Shown here: positions 15,596-25,035 of the stretch, piece after piece
How the letters are laid out: every line of letters starts with the position of its first letter
How positions within the stretch are numbered: the stretch's first letter is position 1
Assembly: GCF_003710255.1 (NCBI RefSeq)
Contig: NZ_RHIB01000001.1
Span: 1,984,001 to 2,048,000, forward strand
Reading direction: 5' to 3'
Length of the DNA stretch: 64,000 bases
Source: Alteribacter keqinensis
GTDB lineage: Bacteria; Bacillota; Bacilli; Bacillales; Salisediminibacteriaceae
Translations under genes and position numbers: made by a program
Notes under the pieces: model-generated
Database searches by the model: none
Seen by the model: only the letters and a program-made list of their open reading frames with translations
Told to the model about the DNA's origin: nothing

Positions 15596-15706
15596 GTTTC
15601 TTTAGGAACAGGATTTCCGCTTTGCTGTCTTTTATCAGACAATACTATTGTACAAGCACCTGAACTCGCCACTATCTTTTGGTGCTGGAAATCATTCTTG
15701 TATTAC

Positions 15707-16192
15707 TCATATAGAAATATGCCGTTCCTCCCTGTTTAAATACTTTTTTATATCGAGAATGGCCTGGGTATGCATGCCTTCGTGAAAGATCGTTCTGATC
15801 AACACCTGCTCTATCGTCTCCATTCCCATTTCAATGGGCGGGAAGGTTTCTTCCAGACGCTCTCCATACTCCTCTTCAATGACATCAGGCTGCCGTTTTA
15901 ACAAAGCTTTTAACATGTCTAATGAGGGCGTATCCTTTGTAAAATCAGCTGGATCGGTACCAAACCCGAACCAGTCGTTAAGCTTTGCCGTTTCTGCACG
16001 CTTTTCTCTCGTAAGTGCTTGAATCCACAGATACTGATCGAGATAAACATGGCCAAGATTCCAGCGGATATTATTGTTAAAGCCTTCGGGAATGCGGTCT
16101 GCCTCCATTTCAGTTACTTCCTCAACTATATTAACCAGTTCCTCCCGATAGGACTTTAGCTGATTAAAAAGGACAACCTGCCTTGTTTTCAT
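15707..16192 (-). CDS. DinB-like metal-binding protein
   Basis: 161 residues, four-helix DinB/YfiT superfamily. The usual three-histidine metal site is recognisable: His in RWNLGHVYLDQ (~residue 48) and two in TIFHEGMHTQAILDI near the C-terminus. In this superfamily some members are thiol (bacillithiol) transferases; which reaction this one carries out is not visible. ATG 16192 has GGAGGAATTCCC upstream. Confidence 0.85.
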   Translation of the reverse strand: MKTRQVVLFNQLKSYREELVNIVEEVTEMEADRIPEGFNNNIRWNLGHVYLDQYLWIQALTREKRAETAKLNDWFGFGTDPADFTKDTPSLDMLKALLKRQPDVIEEEYGERLEETFPPIEMGMETIEQVLIRTIFHEGMHTQAILDIKKYLNREERHISI

Positions 16193-16308
16193 GGGAATTC
16201 CTCCTTTATTCTGTAACTATTTAAACATTTGAAGTAATTATCCTGCTTTTACATATTTTCCTTAAAAAATGAAAGGATAAGAGCGACTTTGTTTTAAGGA
16301 GGAGCACT

Positions 16309-16917
16309 ATGGAAAACAAACAAACCAGCCAGAAAGTATCTGAAGAGATGCCCCCGCCATTCAGTCACGGCGGACATGAGCTTTTTGATGTCCACGAAGT
16401 GTTAAGTGCCGTTGTCGCACTTCTCGATCAGTACAAGCTATATGAAAACCAAATCAAGGACACGGCACTGACGGATATTTTAAACCGACAGTCCCAGTAT
16501 ATGACCCAACTCTACAACACCATGCTGGAGGCATTTCAGACCGGGGAAAAGCCTTCAACATCAACTCAGGTATACAAAATGACGGAGAGCAATAACGTCA
16601 TTTACGGTCTTTCACTCGGCAAACCTGTCTCTCCCATCCAGTCTGCCAGTGATGTGACGGATCAAAGCCTGTCATCGTATATGCTCGGTCAGACGAAAAG
16701 TCTTGCCTCTCTCATGGCCATGACAGCCCTCGAAATGACGAACCCGGTAATCCGGCGGATCATCGCTGACAGTGTACCGAATGTTATTGAAATGAGCTAC
16801 GAGATTTTTCTTTATCAAAACAAACATGGGTATTATCAGGTCCCACAGTTAAAGAATGAGGATATGAGAGGGCTGCTGGAAGCATACAGCCCCGTTAACA
16901 AGAAGCCTTTAAATTGA
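16309..16917 (+). CDS. Spore coat protein, CotF family
   Basis: 202 residues with a CotF domain in the C-terminal half (SLSSYMLGQTKSLASLMAMT through NPVIRRIIADSVPNVIEMSY to YQNKHGYYQVPQL). These helical proteins resemble ferritin-like bundles and are deposited in the spore coat. The N-terminal half (HELFDVHEVLSAVVALLDQY) is a second helical bundle. ATG 16309 has AAGGAGG nine bases upstream. Monocistronic with a strong terminator. Supports a spore-forming host. Confidence 0.85.
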   Translation: MENKQTSQKVSEEMPPPFSHGGHELFDVHEVLSAVVALLDQYKLYENQIKDTALTDILNRQSQYMTQLYNTMLEAFQTGEKPSTSTQVYKMTESNNVIYGLSLGKPVSPIQSASDVTDQSLSSYMLGQTKSLASLMAMTALEMTNPVIRRIIADSVPNVIEMSYEIFLYQNKHGYYQVPQLKNEDMRGLLEAYSPVNKKPLN

Positions 16918-16923
16918 TAACAG

Positions 16924-16962
16924 ACAAAAGACACAGAGGCCCGTGGCTCCTGTGTCTTTTGC
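16924..16962. terminator. Bidirectional terminator
   Basis: AAAAGACACAG / CTGTGTCTTTT (16926-16961) with A- and T-tracts on the two flanks. It serves the coat gene (plus) and the phosphotransferase gene (minus), which converge here. Confidence 0.9.
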
Positions 16963-16974
16963 ATTTCAAACCAA

Positions 16975-17883
16975 TTATTTCTCCTCACCTGCACCAAGTA
17001 CCTGCCTGGTCATCTCCAGGTACTCCTCACTGCCTGAACGGATAGCGAACTCCGCGAGCTCCACCGGATAAGCGGCGGTTAGTTCAATGACATGCTCAGC
17101 CATGTGAGGCCACACATAGCCACCGGCTTTTTGATAATGGTGGATGAGTTTGTGCAGTGCTTCTTCTCCAAATGTTCTGTAGTGGGACACAAAATCCACT
17201 GCCGGATCACCAGCATAAGCTTCTGTCCAGTCAATAAACCCGGTCACTTTGGTACTTTCGTCAATTAAAATATGACCGGCGTGCAGATCCCCATGGACGA
17301 ACGCTTCTTGTTTCGGCCAGAGAGCCTCATTATCAATCCACGTCTGCCAGCGGCTCCAGAGCTCCCTGCTTACGCCGAATTCCGCTTTTACTTTATCCAT
17401 CCTTGTTTTCATGGTTTCCCTGAGCTTATCTGCTTTAATGACGGTAAGACCGTGCCCGGCAACCGTTTCCCCGTTCGTTCTGTGAAGGGGAACGAGAGCC
17501 TCCCCAAGGGTTTGATGGAACACTTCAGGAATATTTTCAAGGTCGATTTCCCACACATAGTTCTGAATCTCATGATCCACGGTGCCTGCCGGCTTTCCAG
17601 TAAGCCTTTTGTAGGCAATCAGTTCGTCTGTACACACCTTCCATTCAGGCACTTCCACACGAACCTGTTCCGCTGCGAGCTTAAGAATCTGCTTCTCTTT
17701 TTGAATCGAAGGGATTACATCCTTTCTTCTCGGCAGCCGCAGAACCCATTGTTCCCCATTTTGGTCTTTTGCAAATGCTACCTGAAAGTCCAGGCCTGAT
17801 TCGTTGATCTGAAGTGTTTCTCCGTTTATGATCATGCCGTTTTTTTCTGCCAATTGAATGATGTGTTTCTTTTTGTTCTCCAT
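16975..17883 (-). CDS. Macrolide 2'-phosphotransferase-like kinase (Mph/YcbJ type)
   Basis: APH-fold kinase of 302 residues. Nucleotide-binding lobe with VLRLPRRKDV (Lys); catalytic loop FVHGDLHAGHILID (HxDxxxxN-like with Asp and His) and metal site GFIDWTEAYAGDPAVDF. This arrangement and length match MphK/YcbJ of Bacillus, which phosphorylate macrolides with GTP, rather than aminoglycoside enzymes. Whether this copy gives resistance is unknown; related chromosomal genes are often intrinsic. ATG 17883 is chosen over the GTG at 17892, which sits too close to AAAGGA. Confidence 0.85.
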   Translation of the reverse strand: MENKKKHIIQLAEKNGMIINGETLQINESGLDFQVAFAKDQNGEQWVLRLPRRKDVIPSIQKEKQILKLAAEQVRVEVPEWKVCTDELIAYKRLTGKPAGTVDHEIQNYVWEIDLENIPEVFHQTLGEALVPLHRTNGETVAGHGLTVIKADKLRETMKTRMDKVKAEFGVSRELWSRWQTWIDNEALWPKQEAFVHGDLHAGHILIDESTKVTGFIDWTEAYAGDPAVDFVSHYRTFGEEALHKLIHHYQKAGGYVWPHMAEHVIELTAAYPVELAEFAIRSGSEEYLEMTRQVLGAGEEK

Positions 17884-17952
17884 AACCTGCACGTCCTTTA
17901 TTTGAGAGTAGATGCCAGCGGTGCAGGGACGTATTCCGGTTCCTCGGGATTG

Positions 17953-17983
17953 AATAAAAAAGACACAGGTGTTTTCACCTGTG
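17953..17983 (-). terminator. Terminator of the S15 peptidase transcript
   Basis: Perfect stem CACAGGTG / CACCTGTG (17964-17983) around TTTT, followed on the minus strand by TCTTTTTTATTC. It is 210 bases beyond the peptidase stop. Confidence 0.8.
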
Positions 17984-18192
17984 CCGTGATTGTAATAGTA
18001 TATTTACCGTTATGAGGTCCCTGGAAAAAGACAGACCTGTCCCGCCAGCACAAAGTGGTTTTCTTTGAACTATTTAATTACGGGTTCAAAGTGCGGAATC
18101 GGAGTCTCATTGATGCTGTCACAGGGAAAACCTCCATCTCTTAAAGTTAAAGGAATCGTAACATATTAAACGGAGAAGAACAATGAATGTTT
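17984..18192. other. 3' region of the S15 peptidase gene
   Basis: About 210 bases between the peptidase stop and its terminator. A 14-codon leftward frame (GTG near 18119 after GGAGG) exists but is too short to claim. Nothing else seen. Confidence 0.3.
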
Positions 18193-20025
18193 TTAGTTAT
18201 TAAACGCTTCTTTCCCTCCGGCAACAGGCAGAATCAGTCTGCTTCTCGTCGGTAATAAGGAAATTTCCGTCCCTCCTGAAGGTCGGATGGTGTAGTCATA
18301 ATCACTGGCGATGAAAACAACCCCGATCCGGTTTCCTGCTTTAAATACGTAATCGTGCGGCTGCATGTCCCACTCAAACGTATAATCACGGCCCGGTACG
18401 ATGCTGATTGACCGCTCCTCACCGTGAATGTTCTGAGGATCCATCCACCCGCGGGTAATGATTCTGGCATTGTCATTTTCATCATACTCCACAAGCAAAG
18501 CGGTTAAATTGGCCACCGGCTCGTCAATTCTCGCCCTGATACTTACCTCAGGGGTACCGCTCATATGAGTATCCTGCAGCAAGGCATCCGTTGTATACAC
18601 GAGTCTGTTCGGGTGATCAGATTCCGGATCTGCTACCAAGGTATTCGCTCTTGTCTGCGGGTCATCCAAGAGTTCCTGTCTCTCATGTGGTCTGTTGGGA
18701 ACCGGGGCGTTTGACAGTGAGCCGGCCCCGCTTCTTTCATCGTCTCCTGTTAAATAAAGCGTTGTCGTTTCAGCATCAACATGAGGCCAGTTTTCCTGCT
18801 CCACCCACGTTCTGTCTTCACGCTGAATGTTCACCATGTCTTCATCCATAATGCCGTTTTCGAGTCCATAGAGCCAGTAGTCAAACCAGCGGTGCTGCTC
18901 CTGCTGCCAAATAGACCCGCCTGGTGCACTGTGTCCCCCCTGGTGAAGCCAGAGCTTACGGTCCACCCCGTGCTGTTCAAGAGCTTCCCACCACTGGGCA
19001 AACTGCTTCGTTTTTACATTCCAGTCGTTGAGGCCGTGAGCCAGAAGAACACTCGCTTCAACGTTTTTCACACCTGGGAGGTAGTTGCGCTCAGCCCAGA
19101 AATCATTGTAGTCACCGGTAATCCGGTCCTCGTCTTCTTCCATTTGCTCAAGGAAAGGAGCACAGATTTCCGCGTTATCACGGGTGGCAACAAACCCGGC
19201 AAGCACACTCGCATCTTCTCCCTGATAGCCGCCCGGTGCAACAACCGCCCCGTTTGCTCTGAAATAGTCATACCAGTTACTGATGGCTACGATAGGGACG
19301 ATAGTTTTCAGTCCTTCAACCCCGGTCGTAGCTACTCCGTTGGGCAGGGTGCCGTTATAAGAAGCACCAATCATCCCCACGTTCCCTGTCGTCCAGTCAG
19401 CGGACACTTCTTCTCCGTCTGCATTAAACGCACGGGCACTTCCGTTTAACCAGTCAATAACCGCTTTTGTTCCCATAATTTCATTATAGTCACCGGTCGT
19501 CGGGCATCCGGTAGCTTCTCCACTGCCGATACTTTCTCCAAGGACAACGGCATAGCCCCTCGGCACATAGTAGTTTCCTAAATTACCAAGGTTCTGAGGC
19601 CCTGCATTAGGTCCCCTGCCACGGCCCTTGCCAGGATGAGGTACGGGATTCAGTTCTACATCTACATCAAAAAAAGGCACAGACCAGTCCAGACCTGCCC
19701 TGTAAGGACTCATTTCATAAATAACCGGCACCTGAATCCCTTCTTCGGTGTTTGGTCTCATGACCCGAATGGACACAAGATCCTTTTCACCGGTTCCATC
19801 ACTGTCCACTGTTGTTTCAACCATTAGTTCTTCAATAATTGCTTCTTCAGTCGAATAAACCGGCTGGGTTACACCATCTTCAAAATTTATGTAGGTCGAA
19901 GATGTGCCTGTTTCAGGAATGGTCCCGTTTAACGGTAAATCATCCGCGGCAGCGCTGACCGGCTGGATAACCAATGACATTAACAGCAGAAAAGAAAGCA
20001 CTCCAATCGCATACCTTTTACTCAT
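18193..20025 (-). CDS. Secreted CocE/NonD hydrolase, Xaa-Pro dipeptidyl-peptidase (S15) family
   Basis: 610 residues with a signal peptide (IGVLSFLLLMSLVIQPVSAA). The alpha/beta-hydrolase domain has the nucleophile Ser222 in GMIGASYNGT, Asp334 in HGLNDWNVK and His365 in HQGGHSAPGG. A C-terminal jelly-roll domain (from ~TTTLYLTGDDE) is typical of PepX/CocE enzymes. It likely cleaves X-Pro dipeptides outside the cell, which would complement the subtilisin in peptide scavenging, but acyl esters are also family substrates. Monocistronic. Confidence 0.9.
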   Translation of the reverse strand: MSKRYAIGVLSFLLLMSLVIQPVSAAADDLPLNGTIPETGTSSTYINFEDGVTQPVYSTEEAIIEELMVETTVDSDGTGEKDLVSIRVMRPNTEEGIQVPVIYEMSPYRAGLDWSVPFFDVDVELNPVPHPGKGRGRGPNAGPQNLGNLGNYYVPRGYAVVLGESIGSGEATGCPTTGDYNEIMGTKAVIDWLNGSARAFNADGEEVSADWTTGNVGMIGASYNGTLPNGVATTGVEGLKTIVPIVAISNWYDYFRANGAVVAPGGYQGEDASVLAGFVATRDNAEICAPFLEQMEEDEDRITGDYNDFWAERNYLPGVKNVEASVLLAHGLNDWNVKTKQFAQWWEALEQHGVDRKLWLHQGGHSAPGGSIWQQEQHRWFDYWLYGLENGIMDEDMVNIQREDRTWVEQENWPHVDAETTTLYLTGDDERSGAGSLSNAPVPNRPHERQELLDDPQTRANTLVADPESDHPNRLVYTTDALLQDTHMSGTPEVSIRARIDEPVANLTALLVEYDENDNARIITRGWMDPQNIHGEERSISIVPGRDYTFEWDMQPHDYVFKAGNRIGVVFIASDYDYTIRPSGGTEISLLPTRSRLILPVAGGKEAFNN

Positions 20026-20198
20026 TTTAATAGCCTCCTGTTTTGTTGTGTCTTACGAATGCTTCAGTCACACCCCCGCTTCTAAAAGGCTGAACCCAGT
20101 ACTCTTCCAACAAAATATAACACTAATTTTCTGACTATTTTGTCAAAAATTGCAGGATATTTCGTGTTACTAATAAATGAATCCATACACCCATAATA

Positions 20199-20232
20199 AA
20201 AGACCCGGCAATTTTTACTGCCGGATCTTTTA
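20199..20232 (-). terminator. Terminator of the DUF3784/PH-domain gene
   Basis: AGACCCGGCA / TGCCGGATCT stem around ATTTTTAC with TTTTATTATGG after it on the minus strand. The adjoining 20026-20198 holds the upstream region of the peptidase gene. Confidence 0.8.
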
Positions 20233-20291
20233 TACGATTTTTTATAAACCTTTAGCCACACAAATTGAGGTCAGACAATCAGGACTCTTTT

Positions 20292-21017
20292 TTATTCGAC
20301 TGACCCCCGAACCTGTTGAAACCACTGCTCTGTTTTTGCCGGATCCTTAGAATTTACGAAAAGAAAATCATCGTCTCTCTCCAGGTAGAGAAACGGCGGC
20401 GTACCCGTATGAACAAATAACCTTCCGCGCCCCAGCCCCTCTATTGAAAAATGACCCCGGCGGCGTTCCATGAAGGAGTATCCGTTCATCTTGGACCGGA
20501 TTTCCGGCACCTCCCCCACAAGGTCGATATCCGTTATTTCCTCAAGAGACCATTCCACACCGTGTCTTCCGCTCACTGCAACCGATTGGTCAGAAACAGT
20601 AAAACGAGGCTCGCGCTCTCCTTCCAAAAATACGACAGCGACCAGGATTATGCTGAATACCATTGCACCAATAAGAATGGATAAATTTCGCTTTTTTGTT
20701 TTTGAATTGTCCAGTTTGCTCAGCGTGATTAACCGGATGAAAAGATAAAGCATCCATACGAGCCAGGAGACAACTACTGCAAAATCCGGTTCAACAAAGA
20801 ACGCCAGTACCGCTCCTGCAAGAAGAATATAGCTCGAGTTCATCATCGCTTTCCCGACTGCCTGGGGATAGCCGTTTTCAATGAGGCGCTGCTGCTCCTC
20901 CTCAGGTTTGGTATTGAATCCGGACAAAAGCATATAAACGCCCTTTTTGTATATGAAATAAGCCGGAATCCATATAATTAAAAAACTGAAGAGTTGAATC
21001 GTAATGGCAATGAGCAT
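20292..21017 (-). CDS. Membrane protein, DUF3784-like N-terminus with PH-like C-terminal domain
   Basis: 241 residues. Helix ~2-22, then YKKGVYMLLSGFNTKPEEE, the hallmark of the DUF3784 family, then three more helices (~58-75, ~78-98, ~112-132). A soluble C-terminal domain follows with a bacterial PH-like strand pattern (FTVSDQSVAVSGRHGVEWSL, ITDIDLV, DFLFVNSKDP, TEQWFQQVR). The soluble tail probably lies in the cytosol. Function unknown. Confidence 0.75.
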   Translation of the reverse strand: MLIAITIQLFSFLIIWIPAYFIYKKGVYMLLSGFNTKPEEEQQRLIENGYPQAVGKAMMNSSYILLAGAVLAFFVEPDFAVVVSWLVWMLYLFIRLITLSKLDNSKTKKRNLSILIGAMVFSIILVAVVFLEGEREPRFTVSDQSVAVSGRHGVEWSLEEITDIDLVGEVPEIRSKMNGYSFMERRRGHFSIEGLGRGRLFVHTGTPPFLYLERDDDFLFVNSKDPAKTEQWFQQVRGSVE

Positions 21018-21083
21018 CGTTTACCTCCTAATCAATCCTTCCTTTCTTTACGTTATGATTGAAATATACGTTTCATTTTACAA

Positions 21084-21115
21084 AATAAAAATGACTTCAA
21101 CAAAATGTCGAAGTC
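21084..21115 (-). terminator. Terminator after the 111-residue membrane protein gene
   Basis: GACTTC(A/G)AC / TGTTGAAGTC stem followed on the minus strand by ATTTTTATTTTG. Confidence 0.8.
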
Positions 21116-21124
21116 ACTCCTATC

Positions 21125-21460
21125 CTAAGCGCCTTTAGGTTCGACGCTCACTGTTCTGGCAATGATTCCTCTTGCTTCAAGCTCCTGTTTTGTCTGCTCA
21201 TTGGCAGGACGATAGCCTTTTTCAAGGAGGTCTTTAATGTAAAGCTTGTTGTAAATAAAAGAAAAAATAATGCCTGGGATGGATGCTCCAAATCCCATTG
21301 TCAGGAACCCAATTGCCACAGCAGTAATAAACATGATTGCTGCCCATTTCAAATCCCCTCTGAACAAAGCCGGGAAAAAGCCAAAGAAAAATGTCGTCCA
21401 GCTGAATCCAATCTTAACGTTTTTTTGAACTCCTGCATCATTTGTTAGAATGCCATGCAT
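21125..21460 (-). CDS. DUF2628/HrgC-like membrane protein
   Basis: 111 residues. FSWTTFFFGFFPALFRGDLKWA is the family signature; two helices follow (IMFITAVAIGFLTMGFGASI, IPGIIFSFIYN), then a cytosolic basic tail with YIKDLLEKGYRPAN. Single gene with its own terminator. Function unknown. Confidence 0.75.
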   Translation of the reverse strand: MHGILTNDAGVQKNVKIGFSWTTFFFGFFPALFRGDLKWAAIMFITAVAIGFLTMGFGASIPGIIFSFIYNKLYIKDLLEKGYRPANEQTKQELEARGIIARTVSVEPKGA

Positions 21461-21660
21461 AGCGTCGTCTCCTCCCGGGTATATGCTCTATATAAGCTCA
21501 AGACTATTATACTACATAAACGCCACTAAACTTCAATATATTTCAAATTAAGATAGTATATACCTATGTTTCGATACTTAAGTTTCGGTACTAAAGTTTT
21601 CTAACCAACCTCTCCCCATAAACAAACCCGCCTCAAAATAGAGACGGGTCAGCATACACA

Positions 21661-22482
21661 TTATTCTTTTACAGACCCGGAAGTGAGTCCGGCAACAATT
21701 CTGCGCTGGAAGAACAAAACGATGATGACGATTGGGATCGTCACGACCACGGTAGCGGCAGTTATGTCCCCCCAGGGAATCGTGTACTGACTTTCATACA
21801 TGGAAAGCCCGACCGGAATGGTGCGCCAGCGGTCCGCTGTGTTGATCGTCAAGGCAAACAGATACTCGTTCCAGGCAGCGATGAATACGAGGATCGCTGT
21901 CGTAAACACACCGGGTGCCGCCAGCGGGAAAATGATTTTTCTGAACGTTTGAAACGGTGTTGCCCCGTCTAGCTTCGCACTTTCCTCAAGCTCATAGGGA
22001 ATCTTTTTAAAGAACGTAGCCAGAATCCAGATGGCCAGAGGCAGACTGATTGTAATATATGGAATCACAAGACCCATGTAGCTGTTGCGAAGACCCAGAC
22101 CTGTAATCAGGTTGTAGATGGGTGAGATAATCGCAATTTGCGGGAACATGGCTGCTGCAAGAACGACACCCAGAATCAGCCCTTTAAACCGAATCGGCAG
22201 TCTTGTAAGAGCATAGGCTGCAAGAGAAGCCACCGATATCGCAATCACCGTTGTCAAAGTCGAGACGGCAAAGCTGTTCCACATGTACATGTGAAGCGGC
22301 CTCGTGTTAAAGGCGTTCACGTAAGATTGAAATGTAGGATTTTGAGTGAACCAGTTAAAGCCTCCAAAGATCTCGATCGGCGGCTTAATGGATGTGAGGA
22401 ACACCCAGATAAACGGAAACATGATCACAAATACAAAGATACTCAGGAATAGATAAAATTTTATGCCTGCTTTCTTTTCCAT
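21661..22482 (-). CDS. Sugar ABC transporter permease, MalG type
   Basis: 273-residue inner permease of a carbohydrate importer (CUT1). Six helices; the EAA loop that docks the ATPase is EESAKLDGATPFQTFRKIIF. ATG 22482 is 15 bases after the MalF-type permease stop. Last gene of the importer operon. No ATPase gene is present in the cluster, so a shared MsmK/MsmX-type ATPase encoded elsewhere is likely. Confidence 0.93.
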   Translation of the reverse strand: MEKKAGIKFYLFLSIFVFVIMFPFIWVFLTSIKPPIEIFGGFNWFTQNPTFQSYVNAFNTRPLHMYMWNSFAVSTLTTVIAISVASLAAYALTRLPIRFKGLILGVVLAAAMFPQIAIISPIYNLITGLGLRNSYMGLVIPYITISLPLAIWILATFFKKIPYELEESAKLDGATPFQTFRKIIFPLAAPGVFTTAILVFIAAWNEYLFALTINTADRWRTIPVGLSMYESQYTIPWGDITAATVVVTIPIVIIVLFFQRRIVAGLTSGSVKE

Positions 22483-22497
22483 CGCTTAAAACCTCCT

Positions 22498-23832
22498 TTA
22501 TCCCCGGCCGCCGCGACTTTCGAACAAGTCGGACCCTATGATTTTAATAAACAGTGCACTGATAATTGCCACAGAGACGAACACGATAACAGAAAGGACA
22601 GCCCCTTCACCGAAGTTCTGCTGGGCGAACAGCACCTTGTAGGCATAAACAGAAATGGATTCGGTCCGGTTTGCCGGCCCTCCCCCTGTTAATACATAGA
22701 TCAAGTCAAACACACGGAACGCATCAAGGGTACGGAACAGGAGTGCTACGAGAATTGCAGATTTAAGCATCGGCAGTGTTATTTTAAAGAACGTTTGAAT
22801 TTTATTCGCCCCGTCCACTTCCGCTGCCTCATAAAGGGTTCTTGGAATGGTCTGCAAGCCGGCCAGAAGAAGCAGCGCCATGTACGGTGTTGTTTTCCAT
22901 ACGTCGGCGAGAATAATCGCGCCCATGGCACCGGAGCCTGTACTGAGCAAAACGGATGCGTCAGAGATAATGCCGAGTTGTTCAAAGTAATGAGCCACAA
23001 CACCGGACTGGCCATCATACAGATAACGCCACATCATCGCACCGACAGCGGTTGGAATGGCCCACGGGATCAAAACGGATGCACGGACAAGGCCCCGTCC
23101 GAAGAAGGCACGGTTAATCACGAGGGCAACAGCAAGTCCGATGACGAGCTCAAAAAATACCGACACGGTTGTAAAAAGAACGGTGTTCCACATGGCACGC
23201 CACATACGCTCATCCTGAAGGTACTTTCCGTAGTTTGACAGTCCGATAAAGTTTGGACGAATCAGGCTACGGTCTGTCGTAAGCAGACTGCTGGATAAAG
23301 AAGTAAGCTCATCCTGCAGAGCCTCATCACTCGTTTCTTCAATAAATGCCTGAACCCGGGCACGGCCTTCTTCAATCGTTTCTGTGTACCCTTCTGCAAA
23401 GTCACTCGGCAGTTCAGCGTAACGCAGATCCGAATCGTTGACCGGCTGGAACATCATCACCATTTCATCAACTTCATCATACTGCTCAGCGAGACCATCC
23501 ATCTCGAGAAGCTCTCGGTGATAGCTGCTGATATCGACTTCAAGCTGCTGAAGAAACTCCTGCACCTCCCCTTCACTTGATGATGCAAGGGCGGACAAAT
23601 CTCTTTCCAGATAAAATTGATTATCTACATACGTTTCAAGGTCAATTTGATAGTTTAAGGTTGTCTGGTTACGAGTCGGGTCGTTCAGCCGGTAATCGAA
23701 CAAACTGTTGTAAAAAGACTGGGCGATCGGCCATAGTGTAATAACGGAAATAAGGATAATTGCGGGCAGGACCATTAAATAACCGAGCTGTGTTTCTGTT
23801 AAACTGAAGCCCCGGCTTTTCTTTTTTCCCAT
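22498..23832 (-). CDS. Sugar ABC transporter permease, MalF type with large external insert
   Basis: 444 residues, ~150 more than a usual CUT1 permease. Helix 1 (LGYLMVLPAIILISVITLWP) is followed by an insert of ~150 mostly acidic, helical residues (~50-195). Then comes the ordinary permease from NFIGLSNYGKYL with the EAA loop YEAAEVDGANKIQTFFKITL. In E. coli MalF a comparable external domain contacts the binding protein, but it sits later in the topology. The insert may do the same job for the acidic binding protein encoded upstream. Confidence 0.92.
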   Translation of the reverse strand: MGKKKSRGFSLTETQLGYLMVLPAIILISVITLWPIAQSFYNSLFDYRLNDPTRNQTTLNYQIDLETYVDNQFYLERDLSALASSSEGEVQEFLQQLEVDISSYHRELLEMDGLAEQYDEVDEMVMMFQPVNDSDLRYAELPSDFAEGYTETIEEGRARVQAFIEETSDEALQDELTSLSSSLLTTDRSLIRPNFIGLSNYGKYLQDERMWRAMWNTVLFTTVSVFFELVIGLAVALVINRAFFGRGLVRASVLIPWAIPTAVGAMMWRYLYDGQSGVVAHYFEQLGIISDASVLLSTGSGAMGAIILADVWKTTPYMALLLLAGLQTIPRTLYEAAEVDGANKIQTFFKITLPMLKSAILVALLFRTLDAFRVFDLIYVLTGGGPANRTESISVYAYKVLFAQQNFGEGAVLSVIVFVSVAIISALFIKIIGSDLFESRGGRG

Positions 23833-23922
23833 AAGCTCTCCTCCTCTTGATTCTGAAATCGATTTCAGCAGCAGTTACAGGAAACACCTTCAAACCTGCG
23901 GCGTGAAGGTATTTCTTTTTCA

Positions 23923-24912
23923 TTACGTAGATTCCCGGATGATCAGGTTCAAAGGTAAAAGTTCAGTCTGGGCTTTCGTCTTACGCTTATGTTTAATCAT
24001 ATCGACCATCAGTTCCATTGCTCTCGAACCCATCATATGAATGGGCTGTTCAATCGTTGTAATACCCGGGTCGATCAAGTCTGCAATTGGCTGGTTGTCG
24101 TACCCGATTACAGCGAGATCTTCAGGAACCCGGCATCCAAACCGTTTCGCCTCCTGGATAATCCCTGCTGCAACTTCGTCCCCTCCGGCGAAGATCGCCG
24201 TTGGTTTGTCGGTCATGGCATAGATGCGCTGAAAGATATTCTTACCGTCTTCAATTCCGTAGTAGCTGATGAAATTCCACTCATTTTTTACAGAAAGTCC
24301 GTGCTCATTCAAAGCTTTGGTAAATCCGAGCTTTCTGTCATATGTGAGCTCAATCCGGTCAGCACCCCCGGCATAGGCAATCTTCGTATGCCCCCGTTCA
24401 ATCAGATGCTTTGCCCCGATATATCCACCAATCTGCTGATCGCAGCGTACCATGGGCATCTTCGCATCCGTGTCATATTCATTGCAGGCAATGATCGGCC
24501 CGTACTTCGTAAACGGCTCAAGGGCAGCCCATTTATTTTGCATCGACGCCATAATAATGCCGTCCACCTGCTTTGTTTTCAGCAGCTCCATATGGGCAAG
24601 CTCTCTTTTTACATCGAGCCTCGAATCACATAAAATAAGCTGATATCCTTTTTCCCCTGCAATCTTTTCCATGGAATCGACGAGGTGGCTGAAAAAAGGG
24701 TTAATGATACGGGAAATAATAACAGCGATCGTATTCGTTTTTTGTCCCCTGAGCCGCCGGGCGGATGAGTTTGGCACATAGCCCAGTTCATCCATGGCTG
24801 CAAGGACCGTTCGTCGTTTATCGTCATCCACGTACGGATGGTTATTGATGACCCTTGATATGGTGCTTGGTGAAAGGCCCGTCCGCCGGGCAACTTCTTT
24901 TATCGTAGCCAT
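23923..24912 (-). CDS. LacI-family transcriptional regulator
   Basis: 329 residues: N-terminal helix-turn-helix (ATIKEVARRTGLSPSTISRV) and hinge helix (NSSARRLRG), then a periplasmic-binding-protein-like sugar domain (ITTIEQPIHMMGSRAMELMV at the end). It lies inside the operon between the binding protein and the permeases, and probably represses it through the palindromes upstream of the binding-protein gene. Confidence 0.93.
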   Translation of the reverse strand: MATIKEVARRTGLSPSTISRVINNHPYVDDDKRRTVLAAMDELGYVPNSSARRLRGQKTNTIAVIISRIINPFFSHLVDSMEKIAGEKGYQLILCDSRLDVKRELAHMELLKTKQVDGIIMASMQNKWAALEPFTKYGPIIACNEYDTDAKMPMVRCDQQIGGYIGAKHLIERGHTKIAYAGGADRIELTYDRKLGFTKALNEHGLSVKNEWNFISYYGIEDGKNIFQRIYAMTDKPTAIFAGGDEVAAGIIQEAKRFGCRVPEDLAVIGYDNQPIADLIDPGITTIEQPIHMMGSRAMELMVDMIKHKRKTKAQTELLPLNLIIREST

Positions 24913-24984
24913 GAAAATCCCCTCTTTTAATACAGAAATACGTGTTCAAAAGAGGGCATTCCTGCCGCCATTTAAACACCGTTA

Positions 24985-25022
24985 TGTAAAAAGGAAGTGA
25001 ACAAACAAGTCCACTTCCTTTT
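24985..25022 (-). terminator. Attenuating terminator between binding-protein and regulator genes
   Basis: Perfect AAGGAAGTG (24991) / CACTTCCTT (25012) stem with TTTTTAC after it on the minus strand. Its position inside the operon would let the binding protein be made in excess over regulator and permeases. Confidence 0.8.
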
Positions 25023-25035
25023 CCAAATCACTCAC

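Noticed and set aside
16975-17883. Acquired antibiotic-resistance island
   Set aside because: The phosphotransferase gene has ordinary composition, no mobile genes nearby and resembles intrinsic chromosomal members.
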